From positions 1,922,001 to 1,986,000 of the forward strand of contig NZ_OY762974.1 of the NCBI RefSeq assembly GCF_963667135.1: a stretch of DNA of 64,000 nt, given 5' to 3'. Shown piece by piece: positions 1-8,183 of the stretch. The DNA is from an uncultured Macellibacteroides sp. (GTDB lineage: Bacteria; Bacteroidota; Bacteroidia; Bacteroidales; Tannerellaceae). Both the position numbers and the translations under genes were made by a program. The notes under the pieces are model-generated. The model had not been told where the DNA came from and searched no databases. It was given only the letters and a program-made list of their open reading frames with translations. Positions within the stretch are counted from its first letter, which is position 1; each line of letters begins with the position of its first letter.

Positions 1-624
1 GATGCGTTGAATTCGCCGTTGCTGAACAACAATGATATTTTTAATGCCAAAAAAATTCTGTTCAATGTGTCGTTCTGTGAGGAAACGGAGCTTCGCATGG
101 AAGAAATGAATGACGTGCATGATTTCATGTCTCGTTTTGGGCGTGATATAGAAGTTATCTGGGGTACTACTTTGGATAATTCGTTAGGCAAGAAAGTGAA
201 GATGACTATTCTGGCAACAGGATTTGGCGTCGAAGATATTCCTCAGATAGCAGATAAACGTCGCGCAGAATATTCCCGGATGTCCGAAGAAGAATTGCGG
301 ATTGAAGAAGAAAAATTACGGAAAGAGCAGGAAGAAAAGGATTTGATCGATAAATATTACGGAGCTTCGGGTCAGCGTATGCGCAGAGCATCTGCACGAG
401 CTAAGGCAGTTGTTCTGTCCACGGAAGAATTGGATGATGATGCTTTTATTGTGCTGATGGAAGAAAATCCGACGTATAACCGTGATCCTAAGATTATCTC
501 CCGTGCCCGGTCAAAGACATCCAGGGAAGAAGAGGCCCCGGTTGTTTCTTTTGATGAAGTTGAGCCGACTCAGGTTCAAAACGAACCGACTGAAAATGCT
601 AAACAGGTTATAAGATTTCGTTAG
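1..624 (+). CDS. ftsZ: Cell division protein FtsZ, C-terminal part (5' end outside window)
   Basis: The reading frame is open from the first base and ends at TAG 622-624, leaving about 207 residues of the C-terminal half of FtsZ, the tubulin-like GTPase that forms the cytokinetic ring. The first part carries the FtsZ C-terminal domain, with the recognisable stretch DIEVIWGTTLDNSLGKKVK followed by ILATGFG. After it comes a long charged linker rich in Glu, Lys and Arg, including a helix-like EEEKLRKEQEEK run. The protein ends in the short basic tail VIRFR, in the place of the usual FtsA/ZipA-binding peptide. The GTP-binding N-terminal domain lies upstream of the window. A YqeY gene follows after 31 bp in the same direction. 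Confidence 0.93.
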   Translation, partial: DALNSPLLNNNDIFNAKKILFNVSFCEETELRMEEMNDVHDFMSRFGRDIEVIWGTTLDNSLGKKVKMTILATGFGVEDIPQIADKRRAEYSRMSEEELRIEEEKLRKEQEEKDLIDKYYGASGQRMRRASARAKAVVLSTEELDDDAFIVLMEENPTYNRDPKIISRARSKTSREEEAPVVSFDEVEPTQVQNEPTENAKQVIRFR

Positions 625-655
625 ATCATAGACAAGTATTGTAAAAAACAGAATT

Positions 656-1105
656 ATGAATTTATTTGATCAGGTTAGTGCCGATATCAAAGAAGCGATG
701 TTGGCAAAGGATAAGATTCGTTTGCAAGCGTTGCGTGGAGTAAAGAAAGAATTCCTTGAAGCTAAGACAGCCAAAGGAGGCGATGGAGAATTGAGCGATG
801 AAGCTGCTGTTAAAATCTTGCAGAAGATGATTAAACAACGCAAAGAAAGCGCAGAAATATATACAACACAAGGTCGCCCTGAATTGGCGCAAGACGAACT
901 GGCTGAGGCTGCTTCTATCGAAGTTTATTTACCAAAGCAGATGTCTGCCGAAGAACTTGAAGCTGCAGTAAAGGCAATCATTGAACAAGTGGGTGCAACC
1001 GGAGCAAAGGATATGGGTAAGGTAATGGGTGTGGCAACAAAATCTCTTGCTGGAAAAGTGGAAGGTCGTATGATTTCCGAAACCGTAAAACGTTTGCTGA
1101 ATTAA
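656..1105 (+). CDS. GatB/YqeY domain-containing protein
   Basis: A 149-residue protein of the YqeY family, which shares its fold with the tRNA-binding tail of the amidotransferase subunit GatB. Family features seen are the N-terminal helix MNLFDQVSADIKEAMLAKDK, the segment VKILQKMIKQRKESAEIY, the motif EVYLPKQMSAEEL and the C-terminal block KDMGKVMGVATKSLAGKVEGR. The length is normal for the family. It lies 31 bp after ftsZ and ends at a strong terminator, so it is probably the last gene of the division cluster transcript. Its molecular role is not settled; a link to tRNA-dependent amidation is only inferred from the shared domain. Confidence 0.9.
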   Translation: MNLFDQVSADIKEAMLAKDKIRLQALRGVKKEFLEAKTAKGGDGELSDEAAVKILQKMIKQRKESAEIYTTQGRPELAQDELAEAASIEVYLPKQMSAEELEAAVKAIIEQVGATGAKDMGKVMGVATKSLAGKVEGRMISETVKRLLN

Positions 1106-1136
1106 GTAAACAAACTGTTTGCAAATAGAATAATGG

Positions 1137-1173
1137 CAGCCATTCACCTTGTTGGAAGTGAATGGCTGTTTTT
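1137..1173 (+). terminator. Intrinsic terminator after ftsZ-yqeY
   Basis: A perfect 11-bp stem (1137-1147 with 1158-1168), 10-nt loop, followed directly by TTTTT. It lies 31 bp after the yqeY stop and separates the division genes from the arabinan-degrading pair. Confidence 0.88.
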
Positions 1174-1263
1174 GATTGATTTGTCTACCATTAATGCTCA
1201 TTTTATCCTCCTTTTTCTCGTATTTCTTTCCTTAATTTGTATATTGAAAAACATATGATTACC

Positions 1264-2271
1264 ATGAAGAAATACTATTTTATTTTTAGCTTTTTACTAC
1301 TTGGAGGGTATGCTTATGCGCAGCAAACGAATGTCGTAACTACCGAAAAAGACTCCTTCGTCGAAAACGATTCGAATCCGGTGCTTGATGGATACTATGC
1401 AGACCCTGATGTTCTGTATGCGGAGAAAACAGGCAAGTATTATATTTATCCTACAAGCGACGGTTTTACTGGTTGGAGTGGTACTTATTTTAAAACCTTT
1501 TCTTCTTCCGATTTAAAGAACTGGAAAGACGAAGGCATTATACTTGATTTAAAAAAGGATGTTTCCTGGGCCGATCGTAATGCATGGGCTCCTTGCATTA
1601 TCGAGAAAAAGATTAAAAAGAACCAATACAAGTACTATTACTATTTTACGGCGGCACAAAAGATTGGAGTGGCTGTAGCAGACGATCCTTGTGGTCTGTT
1701 TAAAGACTCGGGCAAACCTCTTATCGCTGAAAAGCCCCAAGGAATAAAAGACGGACAGGAAATTGATCCGGATGTTTTTTCTGATCCGGTAAGCGGTAAG
1801 TGTTATCTGTACTGGGGTAACGGATATCTGGCGGTGACTGAACTGGAGAAGGATATGGTTTCCATTAATAAGAAGTCGATGAAGGTTATTACCCCCGATC
1901 AAACGTTTCGCGAAGGCGTATATGTGTTCTATCGGAAAGGGCTTTATTATTTCTTATGGTCGGAAGATGATACCCGGAGCGAAAACTACAAGGTACGCTA
2001 TGGAACTTCCAAATCGCCTGTAGGTCCTATTGATATACCTGTTGATAACTTAGTGATTGCAAAGGATTCTTTCAAGGGTATCTATGCCACCGGGCATAAT
2101 TCTGTTGTGCAGGTTCCCGGTAAAGATGAATGGTATATTGTTTACCATCGCTTTTCGCGTCCTAACGGAATTAAAATGGGTGAAGCAGCCGGATATCACC
2201 GGGAAGTATGTATAGATAAAATGAAGTTTAACAAGGACGGACGTATTATACAAGTTATCCCTACAATATAA
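1264..2271 (+). CDS. Glycoside hydrolase family 43 protein (arabinanase/xylosidase-like), secreted
   Basis: A 335-residue enzyme with a cleavable signal peptide (MKKYYFIFSFLLLGGYAYAQ). The five-bladed beta-propeller GH43 catalytic residues can be placed: Asp47 in YYADPDV (base), Asp168 in QEIDPDV (pKa modulator) and Glu217 in FREGVYV (acid). GH43 enzymes remove arabinose or xylose from plant polysaccharides; the exact substrate cannot be read here. The ATG at 1264 is chosen because it starts the signal peptide; ATG 1255 is an in-frame alternative. The gene ends 2 bp before a GH51 arabinofuranosidase, so the two are surely co-transcribed and arabinan or arabinoxylan is the likely substrate. 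No SusC/SusD pair is adjacent. Confidence 0.88.
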   Translation: MKKYYFIFSFLLLGGYAYAQQTNVVTTEKDSFVENDSNPVLDGYYADPDVLYAEKTGKYYIYPTSDGFTGWSGTYFKTFSSSDLKNWKDEGIILDLKKDVSWADRNAWAPCIIEKKIKKNQYKYYYYFTAAQKIGVAVADDPCGLFKDSGKPLIAEKPQGIKDGQEIDPDVFSDPVSGKCYLYWGNGYLAVTELEKDMVSINKKSMKVITPDQTFREGVYVFYRKGLYYFLWSEDDTRSENYKVRYGTSKSPVGPIDIPVDNLVIAKDSFKGIYATGHNSVVQVPGKDEWYIVYHRFSRPNGIKMGEAAGYHREVCIDKMKFNKDGRIIQVIPTI

Positions 2272-2273
2272 TT

Positions 2274-4880
2274 ATGAAAACACAGGTCTTACTCAGTGCC
2301 ATTCTATTCCTTTTAATCTGCCCTAAAGGCTTTTCTTCAACAAAGGAAGTTACCAACCAACCAGATTCCGTATACCTTTTCTCCTATGCAACCACCAAAG
2401 ATCACAATACCCGTGGATTGCATTTTGCCTGGAGCATCGACCAGAAATACTGGCACAGTATTGGTCCTGAATATGGATATGTAAAATCGGACTTTGGGAG
2501 ATGGGGCGTACAGAAACGTATGATAGATCCCTATCTGATGCAGGATTCGGATGGCTTATGGCATTGTGTGTGGAGCCTGAATGAAAATGAAAAGGCTTTT
2601 GCCCATGCTTCTTCACAGGATTTGGTAGACTGGAAGCGTCAAAGTTATCCAATGGTAGAGCCGGGAAATTGTCTGCGACCTGTTTTGAGATATGATCCAG
2701 CTCAGAAACTCTTTGAGCTGACGTATGTTAGTTCGCAGAATAAGTATTACTGTTTATCGACAGCCAATTTTAAATCTTATACTCCGGTTAAAGAGGTTCC
2801 TTCGGATTCCTATGTTAATTCCAGTAAGCAGATTACATTAGCAGAGGGAATATGTAGCGGACAGGTGCATCGGGTGGCATGGACGGTTGTAGATAAATTA
2901 ATCGGGGCCTACGAACGGAAGCAGTATAACGAAGCTTTAGGGCAGGAACGTACGGAGCAGGATGCTGACCGCTTTGCCGACTTGAAACCTGTGGAAGTAA
3001 CAGTTACAGTAGAAAAAGAAAAAGCAAAGTCCATCAGTGATAAGTTAATTGGCATCTTCTTTGAAGATATTAATTACGCGGCCGACGGCGGACTTTATGC
3101 CGAGCTTATTCAAAACCGTGACTTCGAGTATGCCTTGAGTGATAAAGAGGGGTATGATCCGGATTGGAATAGTACCCATTCCTGGCGTGTTAAGGGAGAA
3201 AGCACTTTATTCTCCATTGCTACGGAGAACCCTCTTCATCCCAATAATCCGCATTATGCCTTGCTTGAAGTAAAGAGTCCGGGAGCTTCGTTGGTAAATA
3301 GCGGCTTCGATGGTATCGTTGTGAAGAAGGGAGAGAAATACGACCTTTCTGTTTTTACTAAACAAATAGCAGGAAAAGGGGGTAAGGTGTTGGCGCGGAT
3401 TGTGGATAAGAACAATCAGGTAGTGGCTCAGGCAACATTGAACGTATCTACGGCTGGATGGAAAAAGCAACAAAGTGTGCTTACTGCAACTGCCGATGCA
3501 GCGAACGCTTCTTTAGAGTTGCAACCTCTTACGCCTGGAAGTATTGGTCTGGATATGATTTCGCTTTTCCCGCAAAAGACTTTTAAAGGAAGAAAGAATG
3601 GACTTCGTGCCGATCTGGCCCAGCTTTTGGCAGATCTTCACCCCAGGTTTGTCCGCTTCCCCGGCGGTTGTGTAGCTCATGGCGACGGTATTCACAATAT
3701 CTACCGCTGGGTAAATACGGTTGGTCCGCTTGAAGCGCGTAAACCTCAGCGCAATCTTTGGGGATACCATCAAACAGCAGGTCTTGGCTATTTTGAATAC
3801 TTCCAGTTCTGCGAAGACATAGGAGCGGAACCTCTCCCTGTATTGGCTGCAGGAGTTCCTTGTCAGAACTCGGCAGTAGGAGGAGGCGGTCAGCAGGGAG
3901 GAATTCCTCTTTGCGAGATGGATAATTATGTAAAGGAGATTCTCGATCTGGTGGAGTATGCCAACGGCGATGCGAAAAAGACTAAATGGGGAAAAGTACG
4001 AGCCGAAGCTGGTCACCCGCTTCCTTTTAACCTGAAGTATATTGGAATAGGCAACGAAGACCTGATAACCGACTTGTTTGAGGAACGGTTTACTCTGATT
4101 TATAACGCCATGAAGGAAAAGCACCCGGAAATCACAGTAATTGGAACGGTTGGTCCTTCTTTCGAGGGAACAGACTATAAGGAAGGATGGGAGCTGGCAA
4201 CAAAGCTAAACGTTCCGATGGTGGACGAGCATTACTATCAATCGCCGGGATGGTTTATCAACAATCAGAAATATTACGACAGCTACGATCGTACTAAATC
4301 AAAGGTATACCTTGGCGAATATGCGGCCCATCTTCCCGGACGTCCCAATAACCTGGAGACAGCGCTGGCTGAGGCATTATATCTTACGGCAATAGAGCGG
4401 AACGGTGATGTGGTAAGTATGACATCCTATGCGCCGTTGCTTGCCAAAGAGAATCATACGCAATGGAATCCGAACCTGATCTATTTTAATAATGAAGAGG
4501 CAAAACCAACGGTAGATTACTTTGTACAGCAACTGTATAGCAGGAACTCTGGCGATGAATATTTGCCAGTCCGGCTTGCAGTAAGCAATCAGCGTAATGA
4601 GGTGAAGAACCGTATTGCCGTTTCTGTTGTAAGGGATAGTAAAACAAACGATGTGATTGTGAAACTGGTAAATATGTTACCTGTATCTGTACGGACAGAA
4701 GTAAATCTGAACGGCCTCGAAACCGGAAGATTAAATGGATCGAAGACGGTTCTCACAGGTTCTCCGGCCGATAAACAGGTGAGACCAACGACCGAGTCCA
4801 TTCAGGCAACAAGCAATTTACCCTGCAATTTACCCGCTTACTCGTTCACAGTAATCAGACTTACCCATCCAGCGAAGTAA
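2274..4880 (+). CDS. GH51 alpha-L-arabinofuranosidase with N-terminal GH43-like segment, secreted
   Basis: An 868-residue exported enzyme that would release alpha-L-arabinofuranose from arabinan or arabinoxylan. After a signal peptide, residues about 30-235 resemble a partial five-bladed propeller like GH43 (motifs RMIDPYLMQDSDG and SSQDLVDWK). The GH51 domain runs from about residue 245 (LIGIFFEDINYAADGG) to the end. Acid/base Glu595 lies in YIGIGNED and nucleophile Glu682 in VYLGEYAAH. A carbohydrate-binding-like jelly roll appears inserted at about 320-435. It starts 2 bp after the GH43 stop, so translation is probably coupled. The GH51 catalytic residues are intact; the N-terminal segment seems too short for a full propeller and may act in binding. 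Confidence 0.92.
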   Translation: MKTQVLLSAILFLLICPKGFSSTKEVTNQPDSVYLFSYATTKDHNTRGLHFAWSIDQKYWHSIGPEYGYVKSDFGRWGVQKRMIDPYLMQDSDGLWHCVWSLNENEKAFAHASSQDLVDWKRQSYPMVEPGNCLRPVLRYDPAQKLFELTYVSSQNKYYCLSTANFKSYTPVKEVPSDSYVNSSKQITLAEGICSGQVHRVAWTVVDKLIGAYERKQYNEALGQERTEQDADRFADLKPVEVTVTVEKEKAKSISDKLIGIFFEDINYAADGGLYAELIQNRDFEYALSDKEGYDPDWNSTHSWRVKGESTLFSIATENPLHPNNPHYALLEVKSPGASLVNSGFDGIVVKKGEKYDLSVFTKQIAGKGGKVLARIVDKNNQVVAQATLNVSTAGWKKQQSVLTATADAANASLELQPLTPGSIGLDMISLFPQKTFKGRKNGLRADLAQLLADLHPRFVRFPGGCVAHGDGIHNIYRWVNTVGPLEARKPQRNLWGYHQTAGLGYFEYFQFCEDIGAEPLPVLAAGVPCQNSAVGGGGQQGGIPLCEMDNYVKEILDLVEYANGDAKKTKWGKVRAEAGHPLPFNLKYIGIGNEDLITDLFEERFTLIYNAMKEKHPEITVIGTVGPSFEGTDYKEGWELATKLNVPMVDEHYYQSPGWFINNQKYYDSYDRTKSKVYLGEYAAHLPGRPNNLETALAEALYLTAIERNGDVVSMTSYAPLLAKENHTQWNPNLIYFNNEEAKPTVDYFVQQLYSRNSGDEYLPVRLAVSNQRNEVKNRIAVSVVRDSKTNDVIVKLVNMLPVSVRTEVNLNGLETGRLNGSKTVLTGSPADKQVRPTTESIQATSNLPCNLPAYSFTVIRLTHPAK

Positions 4881-4896
4881 GCAACCTATAAAGAGA

Positions 4897-4933
4897 AACC
4901 CCGGAAACAAGATTCTATCCTGTTTCCGGGGTT
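4897..4933 (+). terminator. Terminator-like hairpin after the GH43-GH51 operon
   Basis: A perfect 13-bp stem (4897-4909 with 4921-4933) and 11-nt loop, 16 bp after the GH51 stop. The stem itself carries A and T ends, but no long T tract follows on this strand. Confidence 0.7.
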
Positions 4934-4955
4934 AGCACGAACGATGATAAGTCGT

Positions 4956-4995
4956 AGGAAAACAAAAGCAGAAAGAAAATTACTTTTGTTTTCCT
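4956..4995 (-). terminator. Terminator hairpin of the S41 peptidase gene
   Basis: A second perfect 13-bp stem (4956-4968 with 4983-4995), loop 14 nt, lying 14 bp beyond the stop of the leftward S41 gene. Together with the preceding hairpin it insulates two convergent genes. Confidence 0.72.
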
Positions 4996-5009
4996 GTTAC
5001 TTGATTATA

Positions 5010-7259
5010 TTAATTAGCTTCCTGATTCGCTTTAACTTTGTTTGATGAGATTATTTCAATTGCTTTTTCCAGAACTTCATCTTTGCCACGTTTAATTCCA
5101 TTGATTGTTGGTTCTACTACGAGATCCGGAATGATACCAATTCGTTGGGTCTCTTTTCCGTTCGGATAATAGATTCCAACTGCCGAGAATATTGTTTTTA
5201 TTCCACCAGGTAACACTATTTCAGAAATATTACCATCTGCTCCGGCTGTTTGACTCCCTATGATAGTTGTATTGCTCCCTGCTCTGAGTGCCATGGCGGT
5301 AAATTCAGCCGCACTTTGAGTTTCTTCATTTACAAGAACAACGAGTTTTCCGTGATATGTATCTCCTATCTTGAGGATTCCGTCTACTCTCTCCATTGTA
5401 AACTCGCCGGGGTTATTTATATTAGGGGTAGAAGCTCTAAAAAATGGGGTATGGCTTGAAACAAAATATGCTCCCAATGAATAGATAACAAATGCCGAGG
5501 GGTAGTTTCTAATATCTATTATTATTCCTTTTGTATGTATAAATTTCTTTTTAATACGAATTACATCCTCGTCTTTTATCGAAGCTAATGTTACATAGCC
5601 AATATTTTCATCAATAAGTTTGTAGCAAGGAGATGTGTTGTTCTTTTTACTATCCATCGTGTATAGATTCAACATATCGCTTGATAAAGGCAATCTTTCT
5701 TGTTTGTTATGGCCAGAGGAAATGTATTTAATGTCAGCAAACCTATTATTGGACCGCAATAAATCGCGACTAATATCCCTTAGCATACTTCTTTTATTGG
5801 ATGAAGGATAAAATCTTTTTATGCTGTCAACAATTAATTCAATACTTTTTCCATTAATGTGAGTAATGATATCGCCAATTCTTAATTTTGATTTCTGAGT
5901 AAATTCCGGATCGTAATCTACTACTACAAGCTTATTTTCGACGAATTGAACTCTGTACGGTGCAAAATGCCATCCTCTCCACGCCGCAATTTCATTAAAT
6001 TCGTTCATTGCTCCACCATGTGTATCATTAATCTCTCCAATAATTAATAGAACAGCCTGTTCGTATTCGAGTTCGTTTTTTGCCGAAATAAATAATGGAA
6101 TGTATTCTTTAAGTATCTCATTCCACTCTTTTTCGCATAAATATTTGTAAGGGAAAAAGTATTGAATGGTATTCCAATATTTGAATAAAGCCAATAATCT
6201 GAATCCTGTATCCGGATATTGCATCCTGGAATAAGCGTTTTCGTGACAAAACTCAGTGTTTCCAACAAGTGTTGTTCTTACATAGTATTTCTCACCCTGG
6301 TATCTGTTCAGATAGATTTTTTCGATCTTATTCTTTAAATCAGGGTTTATGTCTCCCTTTTCAAACCATGATAAATCAGGTTTAAGAATTGCATCCGAAG
6401 GAGTTGCCTCACAAGTTCGGCAAACAGGCACATTACCATATTTATTAATCCATCTTAAAAGTATTTGATCCCTTTCTTCATTATTTTTTATCTTTAGATA
6501 ATCCGGAAGGAAGCGAAACAATTCGTAATCCCAATTATAGTCTCCTCTAGCTATGGAGGGATGATGGTATTTTAAGAATCCCCATATTTTACCCAATAAT
6601 GCCAGATTCGCTGATAATTGATTATCAAAAGAATGCAATGTAATGTTTGATCCGGAATCAAATTCGTTATCACTTTCATTATATTTCTCAATCTTTTTGA
6701 AGATTCGGGGTTTAAGACGGTTTATCTTCTTCCCGTCAATTGTTATACTCAAGTTGTCTAACCACATTTTTCCTTTGCCGACCAATATACCTCCAACTAC
6801 GGTTTGTTTTGTCTTCGAAGGCTTCATATTCAATGTGATTTCATACCTTGTCCAATCTGTAGTACCTGTTATCCCTCTTTGATGCATATTATCAAATCCT
6901 ATTTGAGGATCGATTCTCATCCATAACCCGGCATATCCATCTGTTACATTCTCTGTTTTTATATAGCCGGCTAAAGTTATTTGTTTTCCTTCATAGATGT
7001 CGGGAATAGTAAACCCCCACGTATTGTAAGCAGGATCACCGCCCTTGTTTTCAATGGATACCGAAAATTTTCCATGGTATGTAATGATGGAATCCATACG
7101 GATTTCATATCCCGGATAAGTATTGTTTGTCCAATCTGTAGGATATCCGTCTATTGATTGCTCAAAATCAAGATTATAACATCTCTTCTTCTCATCTGTA
7201 AGGCAAGAACTAAATAGGATAACAGTAATGAATGTAATTATGCAGATTGTGGTTTTCAT
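5010..7259 (-). CDS. S41 family peptidase, lipoprotein with N-terminal jelly-roll domain
   Basis: A 749-residue protein with a lipoprotein signal (hydrophobic stretch ending ILFSSC, Cys19), so it is probably anchored to a membrane facing the periplasm or surface. Residues about 30-175 look like a carbohydrate-binding beta-sandwich (NLDFEQ, then WGFTIPD and GYIKTENV). A helical region with NDTHGG follows, then a PDZ-like part near 440-510 (RIGDIITHINGKS). The S41 fold carries the candidate nucleophile Ser649 in TQSAAEF. The lysine expected in the CtpA type is not at its usual place (IGSQTAGADGN), so a tricorn-like Ser-His-Glu arrangement is more plausible. Substrate unknown. It stands alone between a convergent GH pair and a HU-like gene. 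Confidence 0.85.
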   Translation of the reverse strand: MKTTICIITFITVILFSSCLTDEKKRCYNLDFEQSIDGYPTDWTNNTYPGYEIRMDSIITYHGKFSVSIENKGGDPAYNTWGFTIPDIYEGKQITLAGYIKTENVTDGYAGLWMRIDPQIGFDNMHQRGITGTTDWTRYEITLNMKPSKTKQTVVGGILVGKGKMWLDNLSITIDGKKINRLKPRIFKKIEKYNESDNEFDSGSNITLHSFDNQLSANLALLGKIWGFLKYHHPSIARGDYNWDYELFRFLPDYLKIKNNEERDQILLRWINKYGNVPVCRTCEATPSDAILKPDLSWFEKGDINPDLKNKIEKIYLNRYQGEKYYVRTTLVGNTEFCHENAYSRMQYPDTGFRLLALFKYWNTIQYFFPYKYLCEKEWNEILKEYIPLFISAKNELEYEQAVLLIIGEINDTHGGAMNEFNEIAAWRGWHFAPYRVQFVENKLVVVDYDPEFTQKSKLRIGDIITHINGKSIELIVDSIKRFYPSSNKRSMLRDISRDLLRSNNRFADIKYISSGHNKQERLPLSSDMLNLYTMDSKKNNTSPCYKLIDENIGYVTLASIKDEDVIRIKKKFIHTKGIIIDIRNYPSAFVIYSLGAYFVSSHTPFFRASTPNINNPGEFTMERVDGILKIGDTYHGKLVVLVNEETQSAAEFTAMALRAGSNTTIIGSQTAGADGNISEIVLPGGIKTIFSAVGIYYPNGKETQRIGIIPDLVVEPTINGIKRGKDEVLEKAIEIISSNKVKANQEAN

Positions 7260-7286
7260 GTAGAGTATTTTCAGTTTATCAAAGGT

Positions 7287-7883
7287 TTACGCTTTCAGTA
7301 GGTACAATACGCTTCTTCCGGAGCCTAGTTTTTCAATCTTGTTGTCTATAATCAGTTTGTTTAGATCACTTAATGCGGTGTCGCGAGAGCATTGGTTGAT
7401 GGTCATACAGCGACTTGCTGTGATGCTTCTGTTGGTTTGCAGGTCTTTTACTATTTGTTGAAGTCGTTGTTCCGGAGTCTTTGACTCTTTTTTGCCCGCT
7501 CTTTTTCGCTCCAGTTTCATGCTATGCAGAGCCGACTTCATTGTGGACGAGCAGCGAAAGTTAACATTCTTGAAGCGAATGGATTCCGATCGTATCTGCG
7601 ATTCCTTAGTAATTCCCTTCGGACTTTTTAATGAAACAGAATAACTTCCCAAACCCTGCAAATTTAAATTGTCTCCACTTTTTAAATGAGAGGTTATCAG
7701 GGCGGTAAATGCTTCCAGCATTCCCTTTACATCCGCCGAACAGAAGGACGATTGCTGCGATATCTCAACTGCCAGGTATTCGATATCCACCGTCATGTTC
7801 GGTATAATCCGCGCATGCAACTCTCTTTCTGTCTCTTCACCATTCTTTGGCGGATTCTTATACATCTTATAACTAGCGGCCAT
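7287..7883 (-). CDS. HU-like DNA-binding protein with extended C-terminus
   Basis: A 198-residue protein of the Bacteroidales HU-related family. Residues about 1-125 match the HU/IHF-like fold (LAVEISQQSSFCSADVKGML, then LNLQGLGSYSVSLKS). The C-terminal part (about 135-198) reads like a small winged helix (RLQQIVKDLQTNRSITASRCMTIN, RDTALSDLNKLIIDNKIEKLG). It therefore probably bends or binds DNA and may act as a regulator. Its leader contains four phased palindromic repeats (7944-8029), which suggests tight, possibly autogenous, control. The gene is monocistronic or leads into the S41 gene 27 bp downstream. Confidence 0.82.
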   Translation of the reverse strand: MAASYKMYKNPPKNGEETERELHARIIPNMTVDIEYLAVEISQQSSFCSADVKGMLEAFTALITSHLKSGDNLNLQGLGSYSVSLKSPKGITKESQIRSESIRFKNVNFRCSSTMKSALHSMKLERKRAGKKESKTPEQRLQQIVKDLQTNRSITASRCMTINQCSRDTALSDLNKLIIDNKIEKLGSGRSVLYLLKA

Positions 7884-7943
7884 AATACAGTCTTTTATCG
7901 TTTATATAACTACAATCTATCTCTCTTATGCTTATAATCTATT

Positions 7944-8029
7944 CATCGGACCTTGGTCAACTTATCATCGGACCCAGGTTGATATTTCATCGGACCATGG
8001 TCAAACATTCATCGGACCCAGGTCCGATG
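7944..8029 (-). repeat. Array of four 22-bp repeats with palindromic core GACC-NN-GGTC
   Basis: The motif CATCGGACC starts at 7944, 7966, 7988 and 8010, exactly 22 bp apart, each followed by two variable bases and GGTC or GGTT. The fourth unit (8010-8029) is a full inverted repeat with 9-bp arms, CATCGGACC and GGTCCGATG. The phasing of two helical turns puts all copies on one face of the DNA. A minus-strand -7 element at 8053-8046 lies just upstream, so the array sits in the leader of the HU-like gene, like a multi-site operator. Confidence 0.85.
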
Positions 8030-8045
8030 ATTAGTTCTTCGTAGG

Positions 8046-8053
8046 CAAATATA
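8046..8053 (-). promoter_or_regulatory. Candidate -7 element for the HU-like gene
   Basis: The minus strand reads TATATTTG, matching the Bacteroides consensus TAnnTTTG. No clear TTTG is seen about 20 bp upstream. A start near 8040 would give a leader of about 155 nt containing the 22-bp repeat array. Confidence 0.5.
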
Positions 8054-8116
8054 CAAAATACTATAGTCTTTTCGCTACTTTATAGTTATAATTGTGATAA
8101 TTGTTCATATAAAAAA

Positions 8117-8160
8117 CAAGCGCCAGGTCGTAAACTGTATTGTTTATTACCTGGCGCTTG
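8117..8160 (-). terminator. Intrinsic terminator of the meaB operon
   Basis: A perfect 12-bp GC-rich stem (8117-8128 with 8149-8160) with a 20-nt loop. On the minus strand it is followed by a run of six T residues (complement of 8111-8116). It lies 23 bp beyond the meaB stop. Confidence 0.9.
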
Positions 8161-8183
8161 TAAAAGGTCTTATTTGTATGTCT

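Noticed and set aside
3513-4124. Open frame of 203 residues on the minus strand
   Set aside because: It is a shadow of the GH51 catalytic domain on the opposite strand.
7944-8029. Short regularly spaced repeats as a CRISPR array
   Set aside because: The units are 22 bp end to end with no unique spacers, and no cas genes are near; a phased operator array fits better.
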